From Candidatus Fluviicola riflensis (lineage in GTDB: Bacteria > Bacteroidota > Bacteroidia > Flavobacteriales_D > Crocinitomicaceae): 64,000 nucleotides of DNA. Made by a program: the position numbers and the translations under genes. Of this stretch, positions 35,742 through 44,818 are shown piece after piece. The stretch spans positions 962,001 to 1,026,000 of the forward strand of contig CP022585.1 of the NCBI GenBank assembly GCA_002243285.1. The letters are read 5' to 3'. The stretch's first letter is position 1, and every line of letters starts with the position of its first letter. Under the pieces are notes generated by a model that was not told the origin of the DNA, made no database searches, and was given only the letters and a program-made list of their open reading frames with translations.

Positions 35742-36725
35742 TTAAACTTCCGCCAATACTTGTTTGTTGTACTTATTCCGGTATTCAACAGGTGTGATTC
35801 CTGTGACTTTTCTAAACACATCCCGAAAAGCTTTCGTGTCGCCGTATCCCACTTCAAACATCACTTCCGATACGTTTTTCTGGCTCGATTCAAAACTTCG
35901 TTTGGCAGCTTCTATTTTCACCCGCTGTATGTATTCGACCACGCTATTACCAGTTGCTTTTTTAAAGCGTCGTTCCAAACTTCTTTTTCCAACGGCAACC
36001 ATTCGGGCCAACGTATCAAGCGTAAATCGTTCGCAAATATGTGCTTCAATGTGCAGCTGCACTTGTTTGATAGCTTCGTCACCGTGATTTTTCTGACCGT
36101 TGAACAACGCAAACGCACCCTGGCTGCTTCGGTCGATATCAATGGCGAAATACTTGGCCGCCAGAATTGCCGTGGCACGATCAGTGTATTTTTCCACCAG
36201 GTGAAGCAATAAATTCCAGTAAGAATTGGCGCCGCCACTTGAGTAAATGCCATTTTCTTCGGTTACAATCGAACCTTCCACCAATTCGACCTGCGGAAAC
36301 AACTCCTGGAATTGGTTCGAAAATCCCCAATGAGTCGAGCATTTTTTCTCGTTGAGCAAGCCGGTTGAAGCCAGTAAAAATGCTCCCACACACAGCGAAG
36401 CTACTTCGGTGCCGTTTTCATGCCGTTGGATAATCCACGGGATCATTGTCCGGTTTTGATGAATCGCCTGCGGAAGATCGCCAAAAAGCGCAGGCACAAT
36501 TACCAGGTCGGTGTCGGTTATTTCGTCCAACAGAGCGTCAACGTGTACGGTAAATGATCCGCCGCTGAGTTTCACTTCGTGTGAAGCACCTACCAGCTGA
36601 ACCTGGAACAAAGGCGTTTTCCCCTCCATTTCCAAAAACTGGTTGACGGCTGAAAAAAGGTATTGCGGATCTGCAATTGCTTGCATCACCGAAGATTCCG
36701 GAACTAAAATCGAGACACGTTTCAT
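35742..36725 (-). CDS. GlxA-like regulator (DJ-1/PfpI domain plus AraC HTH)
   Basis: 327 residues from the ATG at 36725; a longer frame to 36758 has no support. The N-terminal DJ-1/PfpI domain has the nucleophile-elbow-like SLCVGAFLLASTGLLNEK with a Cys. The C-terminal AraC HTH pair includes FTLDTLARMVAVGKRSLERR and VSEVMFEVGYGDTKAFRDVF. Such proteins respond to metabolites or stress and regulate adjacent operons. It converges with the AraC gene at 34.8 kb and diverges from the SRPBCC-VOC set, so it probably controls the latter. Confidence 0.9.
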   Translation of the reverse strand: MKRVSILVPESSVMQAIADPQYLFSAVNQFLEMEGKTPLFQVQLVGASHEVKLSGGSFTVHVDALLDEITDTDLVIVPALFGDLPQAIHQNRTMIPWIIQRHENGTEVASLCVGAFLLASTGLLNEKKCSTHWGFSNQFQELFPQVELVEGSIVTEENGIYSSGGANSYWNLLLHLVEKYTDRATAILAAKYFAIDIDRSSQGAFALFNGQKNHGDEAIKQVQLHIEAHICERFTLDTLARMVAVGKRSLERRFKKATGNSVVEYIQRVKIEAAKRSFESSQKNVSEVMFEVGYGDTKAFRDVFRKVTGITPVEYRNKYNKQVLAEV

Positions 36726-36853
36726 GAAGCTAAAATAGCGATTTTTCGCTGTCGTCATTCACCTGCGAGGTTGTCGTTATTACCTTCCTGCAATTTCCAA
36801 TTCTAACCCCATCTTTGTATTATTGTTTACCAAACGGATTAAACTTGAATGAT

Positions 36854-37273
36854 ATGGAAGTAAAAACAGTGATTACGATAGAAACAACCGTTGATGCGTC
36901 ATTGGAAAAAGTGTGGGATTATTGGACAGATCCAAAACATATTGTGAACTGGAACACTGCTTCGCCGGATTGGCATACGCCTCGCGCTACCAATGATGTG
37001 AAAGTGGGTGGCGAATTATTTTGCCGCATGGAAGCAAAAGACGGCAGTTTCGGATTTGACCTCAAAGGAACATACACGGTCGTGGAGCCACATAAACAAT
37101 TGGATTATGTAATGGAAGATGGCAGAAAAGTGGGCGTTTCTTTTTCGGATGTGGATGGAAAAACACGGATAGAAGAGTATTTCGAGGCCGAAAATCAAAA
37201 TTCGGTTGAATTGCAGAAAACCGGCTGGCAGGCAATTATGGACAGTTTTAAAAATTATACTGAAAAGAACTAA
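36854..37273 (+). CDS. SRPBCC (AHSA1-like) domain protein
   Basis: 139 residues from the ATG at 36854. Signature: TTVDASLEKVWDYWTDPKHI, NWNTASPDWHTPRATND, and FSDVDGKTRIEEYFEAE, matching Bacteroidota AHSA1 proteins of unknown ligand. The 5' extension to a TTG at 36815 overlaps a CATCTTTG promoter-like box (36810-36817), so the ATG is used. It opens a three-gene set (SRPBCC, VOC, SRPBCC) with 4-base gaps. Confidence 0.87.
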   Translation: MEVKTVITIETTVDASLEKVWDYWTDPKHIVNWNTASPDWHTPRATNDVKVGGELFCRMEAKDGSFGFDLKGTYTVVEPHKQLDYVMEDGRKVGVSFSDVDGKTRIEEYFEAENQNSVELQKTGWQAIMDSFKNYTEKN

Positions 37274-37277
37274 GATT

Positions 37278-38111
37278 ATGACACAACCTATTTATCCTTG
37301 TTTCTGGTTTGATACCCAGGGAAAAGAAGCGGCAACGTTCTACTGTTCATTGTTTGACGACGCAAAAATTACATCCGAAAACCCGATGGTGGTGATGTGG
37401 GAATTGCATGGAAAAAAATTCATGCACCTGAATGGCGGTCCGATTTTCACGATCACTCCGGCTATTTCAATGTTTGTTACCTGCGAGACCGATCAGGAAA
37501 TCGAATCGTTGTGGGAAAAACTTCTGGACGGAGGAGAAGCCATGATGCCATTGGGAAGTTATCCGTGGAGCGGAAAATACGGTTGGGTAAAAGATAAATT
37601 CGGCCTTACCTGGCAATTGATGCTGGGTCAAATTCCTCCGCACGCAGAGAAAATTCATCCGGTGTTTTTGTTTTCAAATGAACAATACGGCAAAGCCCGC
37701 GAAGCGTTGGACCATTATGCCGCTATTTTCCCCAATTCGACACTTTACGAACAGCAATTGTATGAAGCCGGAGAAGGCCAGCCTGAAGGAAACCTGAAAT
37801 TCGCTCATTTTAATTTGAACGGGGCTTTCTTTGCGGCTATGGACGGTCCGGGAGAGAATACATTCAGCGAAGGTTTTTCCCTGGTTGTAAATTGTGATAC
37901 GCAGGAAGAAATCGATCATTACTGGAATGCACTAACAGAAGGTGGTGAAGAAAGTCAATGTGGCTGGCTGAAAGATAAATTCGGTGTTTCATGGCAGATT
38001 GTGCCATCGGTTTTGGAACAGTTAATGAGTGATCCTGAAAAATCGGGGAGAGTGGCACAGGCTTTTATGAAAATGAAAAAAATGGATATAAAAACCCTTT
38101 TAAACGCATAA
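37278..38111 (+). CDS. VOC-family protein with two PhnB-like domains
   Basis: 277 residues from the ATG at 37278. Two tandem PhnB-type glyoxalase folds: domain 1 starts IYPCFWFDTQGKEAATFYCS and ends KYGWVKDKFGLTWQLML; domain 2 repeats this with KIHPVFLFSNEQYGKAREAL and CGWLKDKFGVSWQIVPSVL. Family members include bleomycin-resistance-like binding proteins and enzymes such as 3-demethylubiquinone methyltransferase-related proteins; no specific activity can be assigned. Four bases after the SRPBCC gene. Confidence 0.88.
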   Translation: MTQPIYPCFWFDTQGKEAATFYCSLFDDAKITSENPMVVMWELHGKKFMHLNGGPIFTITPAISMFVTCETDQEIESLWEKLLDGGEAMMPLGSYPWSGKYGWVKDKFGLTWQLMLGQIPPHAEKIHPVFLFSNEQYGKAREALDHYAAIFPNSTLYEQQLYEAGEGQPEGNLKFAHFNLNGAFFAAMDGPGENTFSEGFSLVVNCDTQEEIDHYWNALTEGGEESQCGWLKDKFGVSWQIVPSVLEQLMSDPEKSGRVAQAFMKMKKMDIKTLLNA

Positions 38112-38115
38112 GATC

Positions 38116-38544
38116 ATGGAAAAAGAACAATTAACATTTACGATCCAATTGAATGCATCGCCCGAAAAAGTTTGGGATGTACTATGGACAGAAAACACTT
38201 ACAATCAATGGACAAAGGGTTTTAACGAAGGTTCGCACGCTGTATCGGATTGGAAAGAAGGAAGCGAAGTATTGTTTTTGGGTGACACCGACGACGGAAT
38301 GTACTCACGAATTGAAAAAAAGGTTGTTCCATCTGAAATGAGCATCCTGCACCTCGGAGAGATTAAACAAGGTGTCCGCGTGGCTTCTGAATGGGGAGAG
38401 GCATATGAGCGGTATTATTTAACAGCGAAGAACGGCGGTACCGAGTTGCGTGTAACGCTTGATTCAGTTCCTGAATTTTCTGATTATTTTAGAGAGACTT
38501 TCCCCAAGGCATTGGAGGTAGTGAAAAAGCTTTCAGAGAATTAG
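38116..38544 (+). CDS. Second SRPBCC domain protein of the set
   Basis: 142 residues. SRPBCC signature LTFTIQLNASPEKVWDVLWT, NQWTKGFNEGSHAVSDWKEG and RYYLTAKNGGTELRVTLDS. It follows the VOC gene by 4 bases. Pairing two START-like proteins with a VOC protein under a GlxA-like regulator suggests binding or detoxification of small hydrophobic compounds, which is inference from context. Confidence 0.85.
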   Translation: MEKEQLTFTIQLNASPEKVWDVLWTENTYNQWTKGFNEGSHAVSDWKEGSEVLFLGDTDDGMYSRIEKKVVPSEMSILHLGEIKQGVRVASEWGEAYERYYLTAKNGGTELRVTLDSVPEFSDYFRETFPKALEVVKKLSEN

Positions 38545-38651
38545 AAATCGGTGTTATAGTTGAAAAACCGTGGTGAAATTCTGTTGGAATCTCTGTTGAA
38601 CCGTTTCGGTTTTCCGGATTCTTTTTAATTTTATGGTCTAACTATAGATAC

Positions 38652-39158
38652 ATGACAGTTGACATTAACATGGTCGTTTCCTTGAAATACAAGTTAACAA
38701 ACCAACAAACAGGCGAAACGATTGAAGAAACCGCTGCAGATAGACCGATGCAATTTTTATACGGGATCGAGCGCATTATTCCAACATTCGAAGAGAATAT
38801 TCATGGTTTAAAAGCCGGTGATTCATTTGATTTTGGGATTGTTTCTTCAGATGCATACGGTGATCGCAATGAAACACAGATAGCTCACATTCCTGTTTCC
38901 GTTTTTGAAGTGGAAGATGGAAAAATGAATGAGCAGGAAGTATATGTTGGGGCGTTGCTTCCGATGACAGATAGCGAAGGAAATCATTTGCGCGGAAAAG
39001 TAATGGACATTACAGAAGGAATGGTCGTGATGGATTTTAATCATCCATTGGCCGGAACCGATTTACATTTTGTAGGTGAAATTCTGGAAGTACGTGCTGC
39101 CACGGAAGAAGAGATCAACCACGGACATTCACATGGAGCTCACGGGCATCATCATTGA
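38652..39158 (+). CDS. FKBP-type peptidyl-prolyl isomerase (SlyD-like)
   Basis: 168 residues. FKBP core with SlyD-like insert: VSLKYKLTNQQTGETIEETA, RPMQFLYGIERIIPTFEENI, GLKAGDSFDFGIVSSDAYG, MDFNHPLAGTDLHFVGEI. The C-terminus is a short His-rich tail (GHSHGAHGHHH), characteristic of metal-binding SlyD. It folds proline-containing proteins and may supply nickel to metalloproteins. A hairpin terminator follows. The gene is separate from the HupE cluster, but both could concern metal homeostasis. Confidence 0.93.
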   Translation: MTVDINMVVSLKYKLTNQQTGETIEETAADRPMQFLYGIERIIPTFEENIHGLKAGDSFDFGIVSSDAYGDRNETQIAHIPVSVFEVEDGKMNEQEVYVGALLPMTDSEGNHLRGKVMDITEGMVVMDFNHPLAGTDLHFVGEILEVRAATEEEINHGHSHGAHGHHH

Positions 39159-39180
39159 GAAAGAAAATAACGATTTAGTG

Positions 39181-39208
39181 AAGCACGGAAGAAATTTCGT
39201 GCTTTTTT
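39181..39208 (+). terminator. Terminator after the SlyD-like gene
   Basis: AAGCACG pairs with CGTGCTT around a 10-base loop, followed by a T run. Confidence 0.75.
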
Positions 39209-39413
39209 TCATGGATGGTTTTTCCGTTGAATTGTAACTGATCGAACCAGTTGCTTACGGTTTAATCACGAAGTAAGGTCTTTGAATTAAAGAATCACCT
39301 ATTTCAACTTCGGCTATCGTTTTTCAGAACTGTATAATTCAGCTAAAAGAGACCTCAAAATGATTCGCGTTTTCATCGATTAATCGGCACATTTGAATTG
39401 TAATAACAGTGCT

Positions 39414-39926
39414 ATGAAAACAATTTATCTCGTATTGATCATCCTGATGGCGAATCAGGTAATTGCCCAGGACAGTTTGTCAACGAACAATTCGTTATTA
39501 TCAAAACGCATTCCGGCATGGGTGAAAACAGTGATCGAAAAATCGGAAGTTGCCAAAAATTACACGATCATTGATTCGATCAATCCGTTTTACCTGGAGG
39601 TCGATCTCACGGGCGATAAGCTGGATGATATTGTCTTTTTCGTGCGAAATAACCTGGATGGAAAAAAGGGTGTGATGATAATCAACCGCGGTAAAAATGT
39701 ACTGTTTGTTTTGGGCGGTGGAAAAGATATTGGCATGGGCGATAACGTGAACTGGTGTAACAGATGGTTTGTATATCGCGATAAAGGAATTTTTGATGGT
39801 GTAGGAAAGAAAAAAGCCTCGTTGAAATATCCGGCCATTCGATTGGAGAAATCGGATAGATTGAGTTTGTATATATACTGGAGCGGTAAAAAATATAAGA
39901 CTTACGTCCAGTTATTTGAAGAATAG
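39414..39926 (+). CDS. Exported protein of unknown function
   Basis: About 170 residues from the ATG at 39414. Signal peptide IYLVLIILMANQVIAQ. The mature part includes FYLEVDLTGDKLDDIVFFVR, an FG-GAP/VCBS-like DxDxDxxDD-type segment (DLTGDKLDDI), and GKDIGMGDNVNWCNRW. It may be a fragmentary calcium-binding beta-propeller-like protein. The frame is open to a TTG at 39393, which falls in a CACATTTG promoter-like box, so I use the ATG. The preceding 250 bases hold no feature that I can support. Confidence 0.65.
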   Translation: MKTIYLVLIILMANQVIAQDSLSTNNSLLSKRIPAWVKTVIEKSEVAKNYTIIDSINPFYLEVDLTGDKLDDIVFFVRNNLDGKKGVMIINRGKNVLFVLGGGKDIGMGDNVNWCNRWFVYRDKGIFDGVGKKKASLKYPAIRLEKSDRLSLYIYWSGKKYKTYVQLFEE

Positions 39927-40070
39927 CTAGTAAAGAGGCCACGGATAGCGAACCAATTGGTGAAAGCAAGACCTGACAGTTTTGAATCCTGAAAGTCCAA
40001 TTTTCACCTCATAGCGGAGAGAGTAATGTGATTGGGAAACGTCCGTGGCTTTTTAGTGAAATTTGATTAG

Positions 40071-40452
40071 CAGTTATTAACCGCGGTTAGAAACACTTAT
40101 GGCCTCGCTAATACTATGATTTATGAAATAAAGAAATCTTTTTTGGGTCGAAATCAGTTTTATTTCGACAGTTGATTTCTGTTGAATCTCTTCTTGAAAA
40201 ATTACTTCGGATTTGGTGCTGAAACTTACCCGTTTTTAACCGTTAGAAACACTTATGACCCTATTGTCACTGGAATTCACGAAATAAAGAGATCTTTTCA
40301 GCATAGAAATGAAACCAGTTACTACAATTGGTTTTCGTAGAATCTCCACCATGGAAGAAAATCACCCCAATTTAGTACCGAAACCTATCCGTTTGTAACC
40401 ATTAGAAACCGCTTTCCCCTTGAAAACACTAGCTTTTCCTAAAAGTCATTAA
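40071..40452. repeat. Dispersed intergenic repeat, array B (three cores)
   Basis: GAAAC positions of the three cores are 40090, 40246 and 40405, giving periods of 156 and 159. Cores: TAACCGCGGTTAGAAACAC, TAACCGTTAGAAACACTTAT, and TAACCATTAGAAACCGCTTT. The first two are followed by ACTTATGnCC, then AATAAAGAnATCTTTT about 40 bases on; the last carries the terminal variant CGCTTTCCCCTTGAAAA found also at 7060. The interior also has a conserved GAATCTC and GCTGAAAC/CCGAAACC near the end of each unit. The whole 39927-40515 gap is otherwise without a gene; the ABC promoter lies at 40491. Confidence 0.8.
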
Positions 40453-40490
40453 AAAAACAGAAGCCTGAAGCTTTACTCACAACATCTTAT

Positions 40491-40498
40491 TACTTTCG
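40491..40498 (+). promoter_or_regulatory. Promoter-like TACTTTCG box before the ABC pair
   Basis: TACTTTCG, one base from TAnnTTTG, 17 bases before the ATG at 40516 and just after repeat array B. Confidence 0.45.
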
Positions 40499-40515
40499 TG
40501 TAGTAAACACAATCT

Positions 40516-41292
40516 ATGATTCACGTAGAAAATCTCTCAAAAACATTCTCCCTGAATGCCAGGCAGCGCAAGGAAATGGGAACAACTGCCACAAGTGTGA
40601 CTGCGGTTGATAATTTAAGTTTTAACTGTCAACCCGGGCGCGTGTCTGCTTTATTGGGACCAAACGGGGCAGGTAAAACCACAACCCTTCGAATGCTTTC
40701 AACCATTTTTACGCCGACTTCCGGAAAAATAGAGATCGACGGGATCGATGCGATTAAAAACCCGGAAGAGGCGCGACGCAGAATTGGTTTTTTGACGGGT
40801 TCGGCCGGATTGTATGCCCGGTTAACTCCAAACGAACTGATAACTTATTTCGGTAAGCTGTATGGCATTGACGATGATATCATTCAAAGCCGGAAAGAAA
40901 AGCTGTTTAGTTTATTGGATATGCATGATTTTCAAAACAAGCGCATCGGTAAATTAAGTACCGGAATGAAACAAAAGGTTTCTATTTGCCGGACGATGAT
41001 TCACGATCCGCAGGTGGTGATTTTCGATGAACCGACCAGCGGATTGGATGTGATTACAGCCGAAAATATTATTCAGTTGATCAACGATTGTAAGAACCAG
41101 GGGAAGACCGTTATTTTTTCGAGTCACATTATGAGCGAAGTTGATTTGCTTTGCGACGATATCAGCATTATTTACAACGGTAAGTTGCTGTTTAATGATA
41201 CCATGGAGGCTTTTCGTCAACAAATGCAGGCACCGAATCTTACCGCCGAATTTATTCGTATTGTAAACGCTTCTAAAACTACCGTGATATGA
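40516..41292 (+). CDS. ABC transporter ATP-binding protein (NatA-like)
   Basis: 258 residues. Walker A is GPNGAGKTTTLRML, signature KLSTGMKQKVSICR, Walker B VVIFDEPTSGLD, switch His in VIFSSHIMSE. It resembles NatA of the NatAB sodium exporter family. The stop overlaps the permease start (ATGA), so they are one operon. Confidence 0.93.
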   Translation: MIHVENLSKTFSLNARQRKEMGTTATSVTAVDNLSFNCQPGRVSALLGPNGAGKTTTLRMLSTIFTPTSGKIEIDGIDAIKNPEEARRRIGFLTGSAGLYARLTPNELITYFGKLYGIDDDIIQSRKEKLFSLLDMHDFQNKRIGKLSTGMKQKVSICRTMIHDPQVVIFDEPTSGLDVITAENIIQLINDCKNQGKTVIFSSHIMSEVDLLCDDISIIYNGKLLFNDTMEAFRQQMQAPNLTAEFIRIVNASKTTVI

Positions 41293-42479
41293 TTGGAACG
41301 ATTTTCAAAAAAGAATTGAGAGACACCTTGCGTGATCGTAGAACAGTCATGATGATGATTGTTATTCCAACGCTGATTTTCCCCATTATCATGAATGTGT
41401 TTGTGGGCGTTTCAAGTAGTTTTCAGGAAGAAGCCGCAGAAAAAAAGGTAACAATAGGTTTGTGTTCACAACATACTTCCCGACTGGAAAAAGAATTGCT
41501 TGGTCTGCCGGAAGCATTGGGTAAAAAAGAGATTGTTCCTATTGCCGACACAAACGCAATGATCGCCGCGTTGAGAACAGATTCACTGCAAATAGGATTG
41601 TACATTCCGCAAAATGCTGACGAATATTTAGCCAGGAAAGAAGCAATTCCGGTAAAGATATTTTTTAATGCGACTGAAGTCGGAATGCGGGAACGAGCAG
41701 AAGCGTATCTTAATTACATCAGCGAAAAACTCAAAAAAGAACGACTCATTGAGTTGAAAATCGACGAAAAAACGCTCATCCCGATGGCGTTGGATTACCG
41801 CAATGTTGCCTCCGATAAAGAAATGATCGGGAAATTCGCCGGTGGAATCCTTCCTTATATTTTCATCGCTTTCGGATTCCTGGGATGCATGTATCCGGCC
41901 ATTGATTTATTTACCGGTGAAAAAGAACGCGGCACAATTGAAACCTTATTGACAACTCCGGTTCCACGCTGGAAAATTCTGGTCGGTAAAATGGGAGTTG
42001 TCGTTCTTTCCGGTTTAACAGCCTCGACCTTCTCTTTGCTGGGATTGTTTTTTTCAATTGAAGTAATGAATTTGGTAAAAGACAAGGAGTTACTGGATGT
42101 GATTCACGGTATTTTGACTCCGGGTTTCATTGCGTTGATGTACTGCCTGCTCTTTCCGTTAACTGTTTTCTTTGCCGGAATCATGATTCCGATTGCTGTG
42201 AGGGCAAAGAGTTTTAAAGAAGCACAAAGTATTATTTCTCCGCTCAATATCGTGATTGTTTTACCAGCGATGGTCGGCTTTTTTCCCGGGGTTGAACTCA
42301 ACTATATTACATCTTTGATTCCCGTAGTAAACATTGTACTGGCGACAAAAGAACTGATTGCCGGCACATTGGAATGGCACTTAATCGCAATCGCATTCGG
42401 AACCATGTGTCTTCTGGCAACATTAATGGTGATGGTTTCTCACAGGAAATTTGGCAGCGAACAGAATGTAGTAAACTAA
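41289..42479 (+). CDS. ABC-2 family permease (NatB-like)
   Basis: 396 residues. One N-terminal helix (MMMIVIPTLIFPIIMNVFVG), a large extracytoplasmic loop, then five or six C-terminal transmembrane helices (ILPYIFIAFGFLGCMYPAID, VVVLSGLTASTFSLLGLFFS, and others). The segment FTGEKERGTIETLLTTPVPR is the conserved cytoplasmic loop of NatB-type permeases that contacts the ATPase. The substrate could be sodium or a drug-like compound; it cannot be determined here. Confidence 0.9.
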   Translation: MIGTIFKKELRDTLRDRRTVMMMIVIPTLIFPIIMNVFVGVSSSFQEEAAEKKVTIGLCSQHTSRLEKELLGLPEALGKKEIVPIADTNAMIAALRTDSLQIGLYIPQNADEYLARKEAIPVKIFFNATEVGMRERAEAYLNYISEKLKKERLIELKIDEKTLIPMALDYRNVASDKEMIGKFAGGILPYIFIAFGFLGCMYPAIDLFTGEKERGTIETLLTTPVPRWKILVGKMGVVVLSGLTASTFSLLGLFFSIEVMNLVKDKELLDVIHGILTPGFIALMYCLLFPLTVFFAGIMIPIAVRAKSFKEAQSIISPLNIVIVLPAMVGFFPGVELNYITSLIPVVNIVLATKELIAGTLEWHLIAIAFGTMCLLATLMVMVSHRKFGSEQNVVN

Positions 42480-42514
42480 GTATTAGGCAACACGTGTAGT
42501 TAAATTATTCTGGA

Positions 42515-44293
42515 GTGGATTTCATTGAACAACTATATCAGGCTGTAATTGCTGAGAAAAAAGAGCTGAATGACACTTACGAGAAGCAGCAAAATCTTTC
42601 TGAACCGGAACAGCGAAAATTGGGAATTCTCTTGTTTCCCATTACCATTCTTTCACAGGAAACGGTAGGAAGCCTTATGATTATCGGATTTCAGACCTCC
42701 TATCCGATCAATGAAACGTATTTCAGAAAAGGATGTTCCATTCGTTGTTTACAAGGAGGCTGGTCCGCTGAAGGCCGGTTGCAGGAACTGAGCTATAACA
42801 CAGGTGTTTTTTCAATTCTGGATGATGATATTCCCAACTTACGTGACGAACCGGTAAGGATTTATTTCGTGCCGGATGACAAAACAATGCGCTGCATGGA
42901 ACTGGGATGTAAGCTAATGAATGAGCATCCGCAGGTTGAACCGTTTTTAGCATTCCTGGAACAAAAAAATCCTTCAATAGTTGATAAAATTGATCATCCG
43001 AAACTCAACGATCAACAACGATCAGCAGTTGGGAAAATAGTAGGTCCCGATCCTGTGGTACCAATTCAAGGTCCGCCGGGAACAGGAAAAACACTCACAC
43101 TTTCTATCGGAATCAAGCAATTGATCGCACAGGGAAAAAAGATCATTATCAGTGCACCAAGCAATACGGCCGTTGACAATCTTTGTCATTTGTTATTGGA
43201 TTGTTCCATCCCGATTCTGCGTTTGGGAAATGAGGAAAAAATGAGTGATCGCGTTACGCCCTATACTTTGGACGGATATTTGGAAAACGGCTCTGACAAA
43301 AAGCTCCTCGATCATTTAAAATCATCTCTTAGAAAAGCCGAAAATACGGCCAATAAGCACATTCGAAACTACACAAAAGAGGCGGGTGATGAAAAGCGGA
43401 ACGCACGAAAAGAGTGTAGTACGCTTCGGAAAGAAATCAGGAAAGTTGGCCAGGATGCCAAAAATCAATTATTGGAAAGTATTCCTGTCATCGCCGGAAC
43501 GCCGGTCGGGTTATTCAATGAACTTCCCAAAACATTTCTAACGGATGTCGTTATTATTGATGAAGCAGGTCAATGTTTGGAACCGCTGGCTTGGTTGACT
43601 GCCAGTTTCGGAAAACGACTGGTTCTATGTGGAGATCCTCAGCAACTTCCGCCAACTGTATTTTCGCAAAAAGCCAAACAACTCGGATTGGAAAAATCAT
43701 TGCTTGAACGCGTAATGCAATTCTTCCCATCCACGCTACTTGATGTTCAGTATCGAATGGCTCCTGAAATTGTCAACTGTATCAATCCTTTCTTCTACGA
43801 AAATCAGCTTCAAACATTTCATACAGAACGAAAAGGTGAAGTCCGTTTCATCGATATGGCCGGATTCGGTGAGGGAGAACAGCAGGATGAATCGTCAGGA
43901 AGCATTTACAATTCAGATGAAATCACTACCGTTAAACGGATCACGGAGGTACTTTCGATCAACCCTTCAAATACAATTATACTTTCACCCTACAATGCAC
44001 AATTGGGATTATTGAAAATTGCGTTGCCGAAGTTCAAAATTTCAACCATCGATTCTGTCCAGGGACAAGAGGAAGATACCATTATCATTAGTTTAACCCG
44101 AAGTAACAGCGATCAGAACATAGGCTTTTTGAAAGATTATCGAAGAACAAATGTTGCCATCTCACGGGCTCGTTTTCAATGCGTCATCGTAGGTGACAGT
44201 TCAACATTAGGTAACGATGCGTTTTACATAGAATTGCTCGATTTCATTGAAGAAAACGGCATCTATCAAAGTGCCTGGGAGTATGTTGAATGA
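42515..44293 (+). CDS. SF1B DNA/RNA helicase, UPF1/IGHMBP2-like
   Basis: 592 residues from a GTG at 42515. N-terminal beta-barrel (about 1-150), then Walker A in PIQGPPGTGKTLTL, motif Ic SAPSNTAVDNLC, a coiled-coil stalk (RNARKECSTLRKEIRKVGQ), Walker B VVIIDEAGQCLEPLAW, motif III LCGDPQQLPPTV, motif IV QYRMAPEIVN, motif V TIDSVQGQEEDTIIISLTR and motif VI RRTNVAISRAR. It unwinds nucleic acid with 5'-3' polarity in this subfamily. No nuclease or methylase flanks it, so a defence role has no support. The stop is 15 bases from that of the convergent type II-like operon. Confidence 0.93.
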   Translation: MDFIEQLYQAVIAEKKELNDTYEKQQNLSEPEQRKLGILLFPITILSQETVGSLMIIGFQTSYPINETYFRKGCSIRCLQGGWSAEGRLQELSYNTGVFSILDDDIPNLRDEPVRIYFVPDDKTMRCMELGCKLMNEHPQVEPFLAFLEQKNPSIVDKIDHPKLNDQQRSAVGKIVGPDPVVPIQGPPGTGKTLTLSIGIKQLIAQGKKIIISAPSNTAVDNLCHLLLDCSIPILRLGNEEKMSDRVTPYTLDGYLENGSDKKLLDHLKSSLRKAENTANKHIRNYTKEAGDEKRNARKECSTLRKEIRKVGQDAKNQLLESIPVIAGTPVGLFNELPKTFLTDVVIIDEAGQCLEPLAWLTASFGKRLVLCGDPQQLPPTVFSQKAKQLGLEKSLLERVMQFFPSTLLDVQYRMAPEIVNCINPFFYENQLQTFHTERKGEVRFIDMAGFGEGEQQDESSGSIYNSDEITTVKRITEVLSINPSNTIILSPYNAQLGLLKIALPKFKISTIDSVQGQEEDTIIISLTRSNSDQNIGFLKDYRRTNVAISRARFQCVIVGDSSTLGNDAFYIELLDFIEENGIYQSAWEYVE

Positions 44294-44308
44294 TGAGGTA
44301 AATTTTCG

Positions 44309-44818
44309 TTACTTCGTCGAAATCTTCTCAAACGTCCGTACCTCTTTCCGGTACTTTATCTGTACATAATCGCGGGTAACTTTCAGAACAAGAACGTTAT
44401 CCAGCACCTGTTCACCTTGTTTTACTTTGTACATATAACCATCGATGGCAATAAGCGTTCTTGGGTCTTTGGAAGTTGTTTTGCGCACCAGTCCGTAGTA
44501 TTTAATGGTTGGCCACTGAATAACAACAGGTTCTGGTTTGGGCTTTGGTGGCTGAATAGTAGTTGCAACAGGAAGTTGATTCGGGTTTGTTGTTGGCGCT
44601 GTTTCGGACGAAGCCAGTTTACCCGTAAACGGATCGCGGTAATTAGCTTGTAAACGGAATGAATCTGGTTTTACGATTTTGCGTTTCATCAAAGCTGTAG
44701 TGGTATTCACCGGCAATGCATCATCGGTTTCGAAATTTGATTTCACGCGCATGAATACCTGGTACCAAACAATACTAACCACCACGATCAAGCCATATGT
44801 GAGCCCTTTGTTTTTCAA
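44309..44818 (-). CDS. GspC/PilP-like inner-membrane component
   Basis: 169 residues, last gene of the operon. One N-terminal transmembrane helix (GLTYGLIVVVSIVWYQVFM), a Pro/Thr-rich periplasmic linker (QLPVATTIQPPKPKPEP), and a small beta domain: IKYYGLVRKTTSKDPRTLIA, DGYMYKVKQGEQVLDNVLVL and YVQIKYRKEVRTF. This matches the layout of GspC homology regions and PilP, which bind the secretin periplasmic domains. Sequence similarity is remote, so the call rests on architecture and context. Confidence 0.68.
   Translation of the reverse strand: MKNKGLTYGLIVVVSIVWYQVFMRVKSNFETDDALPVNTTTALMKRKIVKPDSFRLQANYRDPFTGKLASSETAPTTNPNQLPVATTIQPPKPKPEPVVIQWPTIKYYGLVRKTTSKDPRTLIAIDGYMYKVKQGEQVLDNVLVLKVTRDYVQIKYRKEVRTFEKISTK

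Noticed and set aside
40071..40452. CRISPR array
   Set aside because: Unit length is about 156-159 bp, the inter-core sequence is itself conserved, only three cores occur, and no cas genes are near.
42515..44293. Helicase as part of a phage-defence island
   Set aside because: No nuclease, methylase or other defence gene flanks it; it lies between an ABC exporter and the T2SS-like operon.
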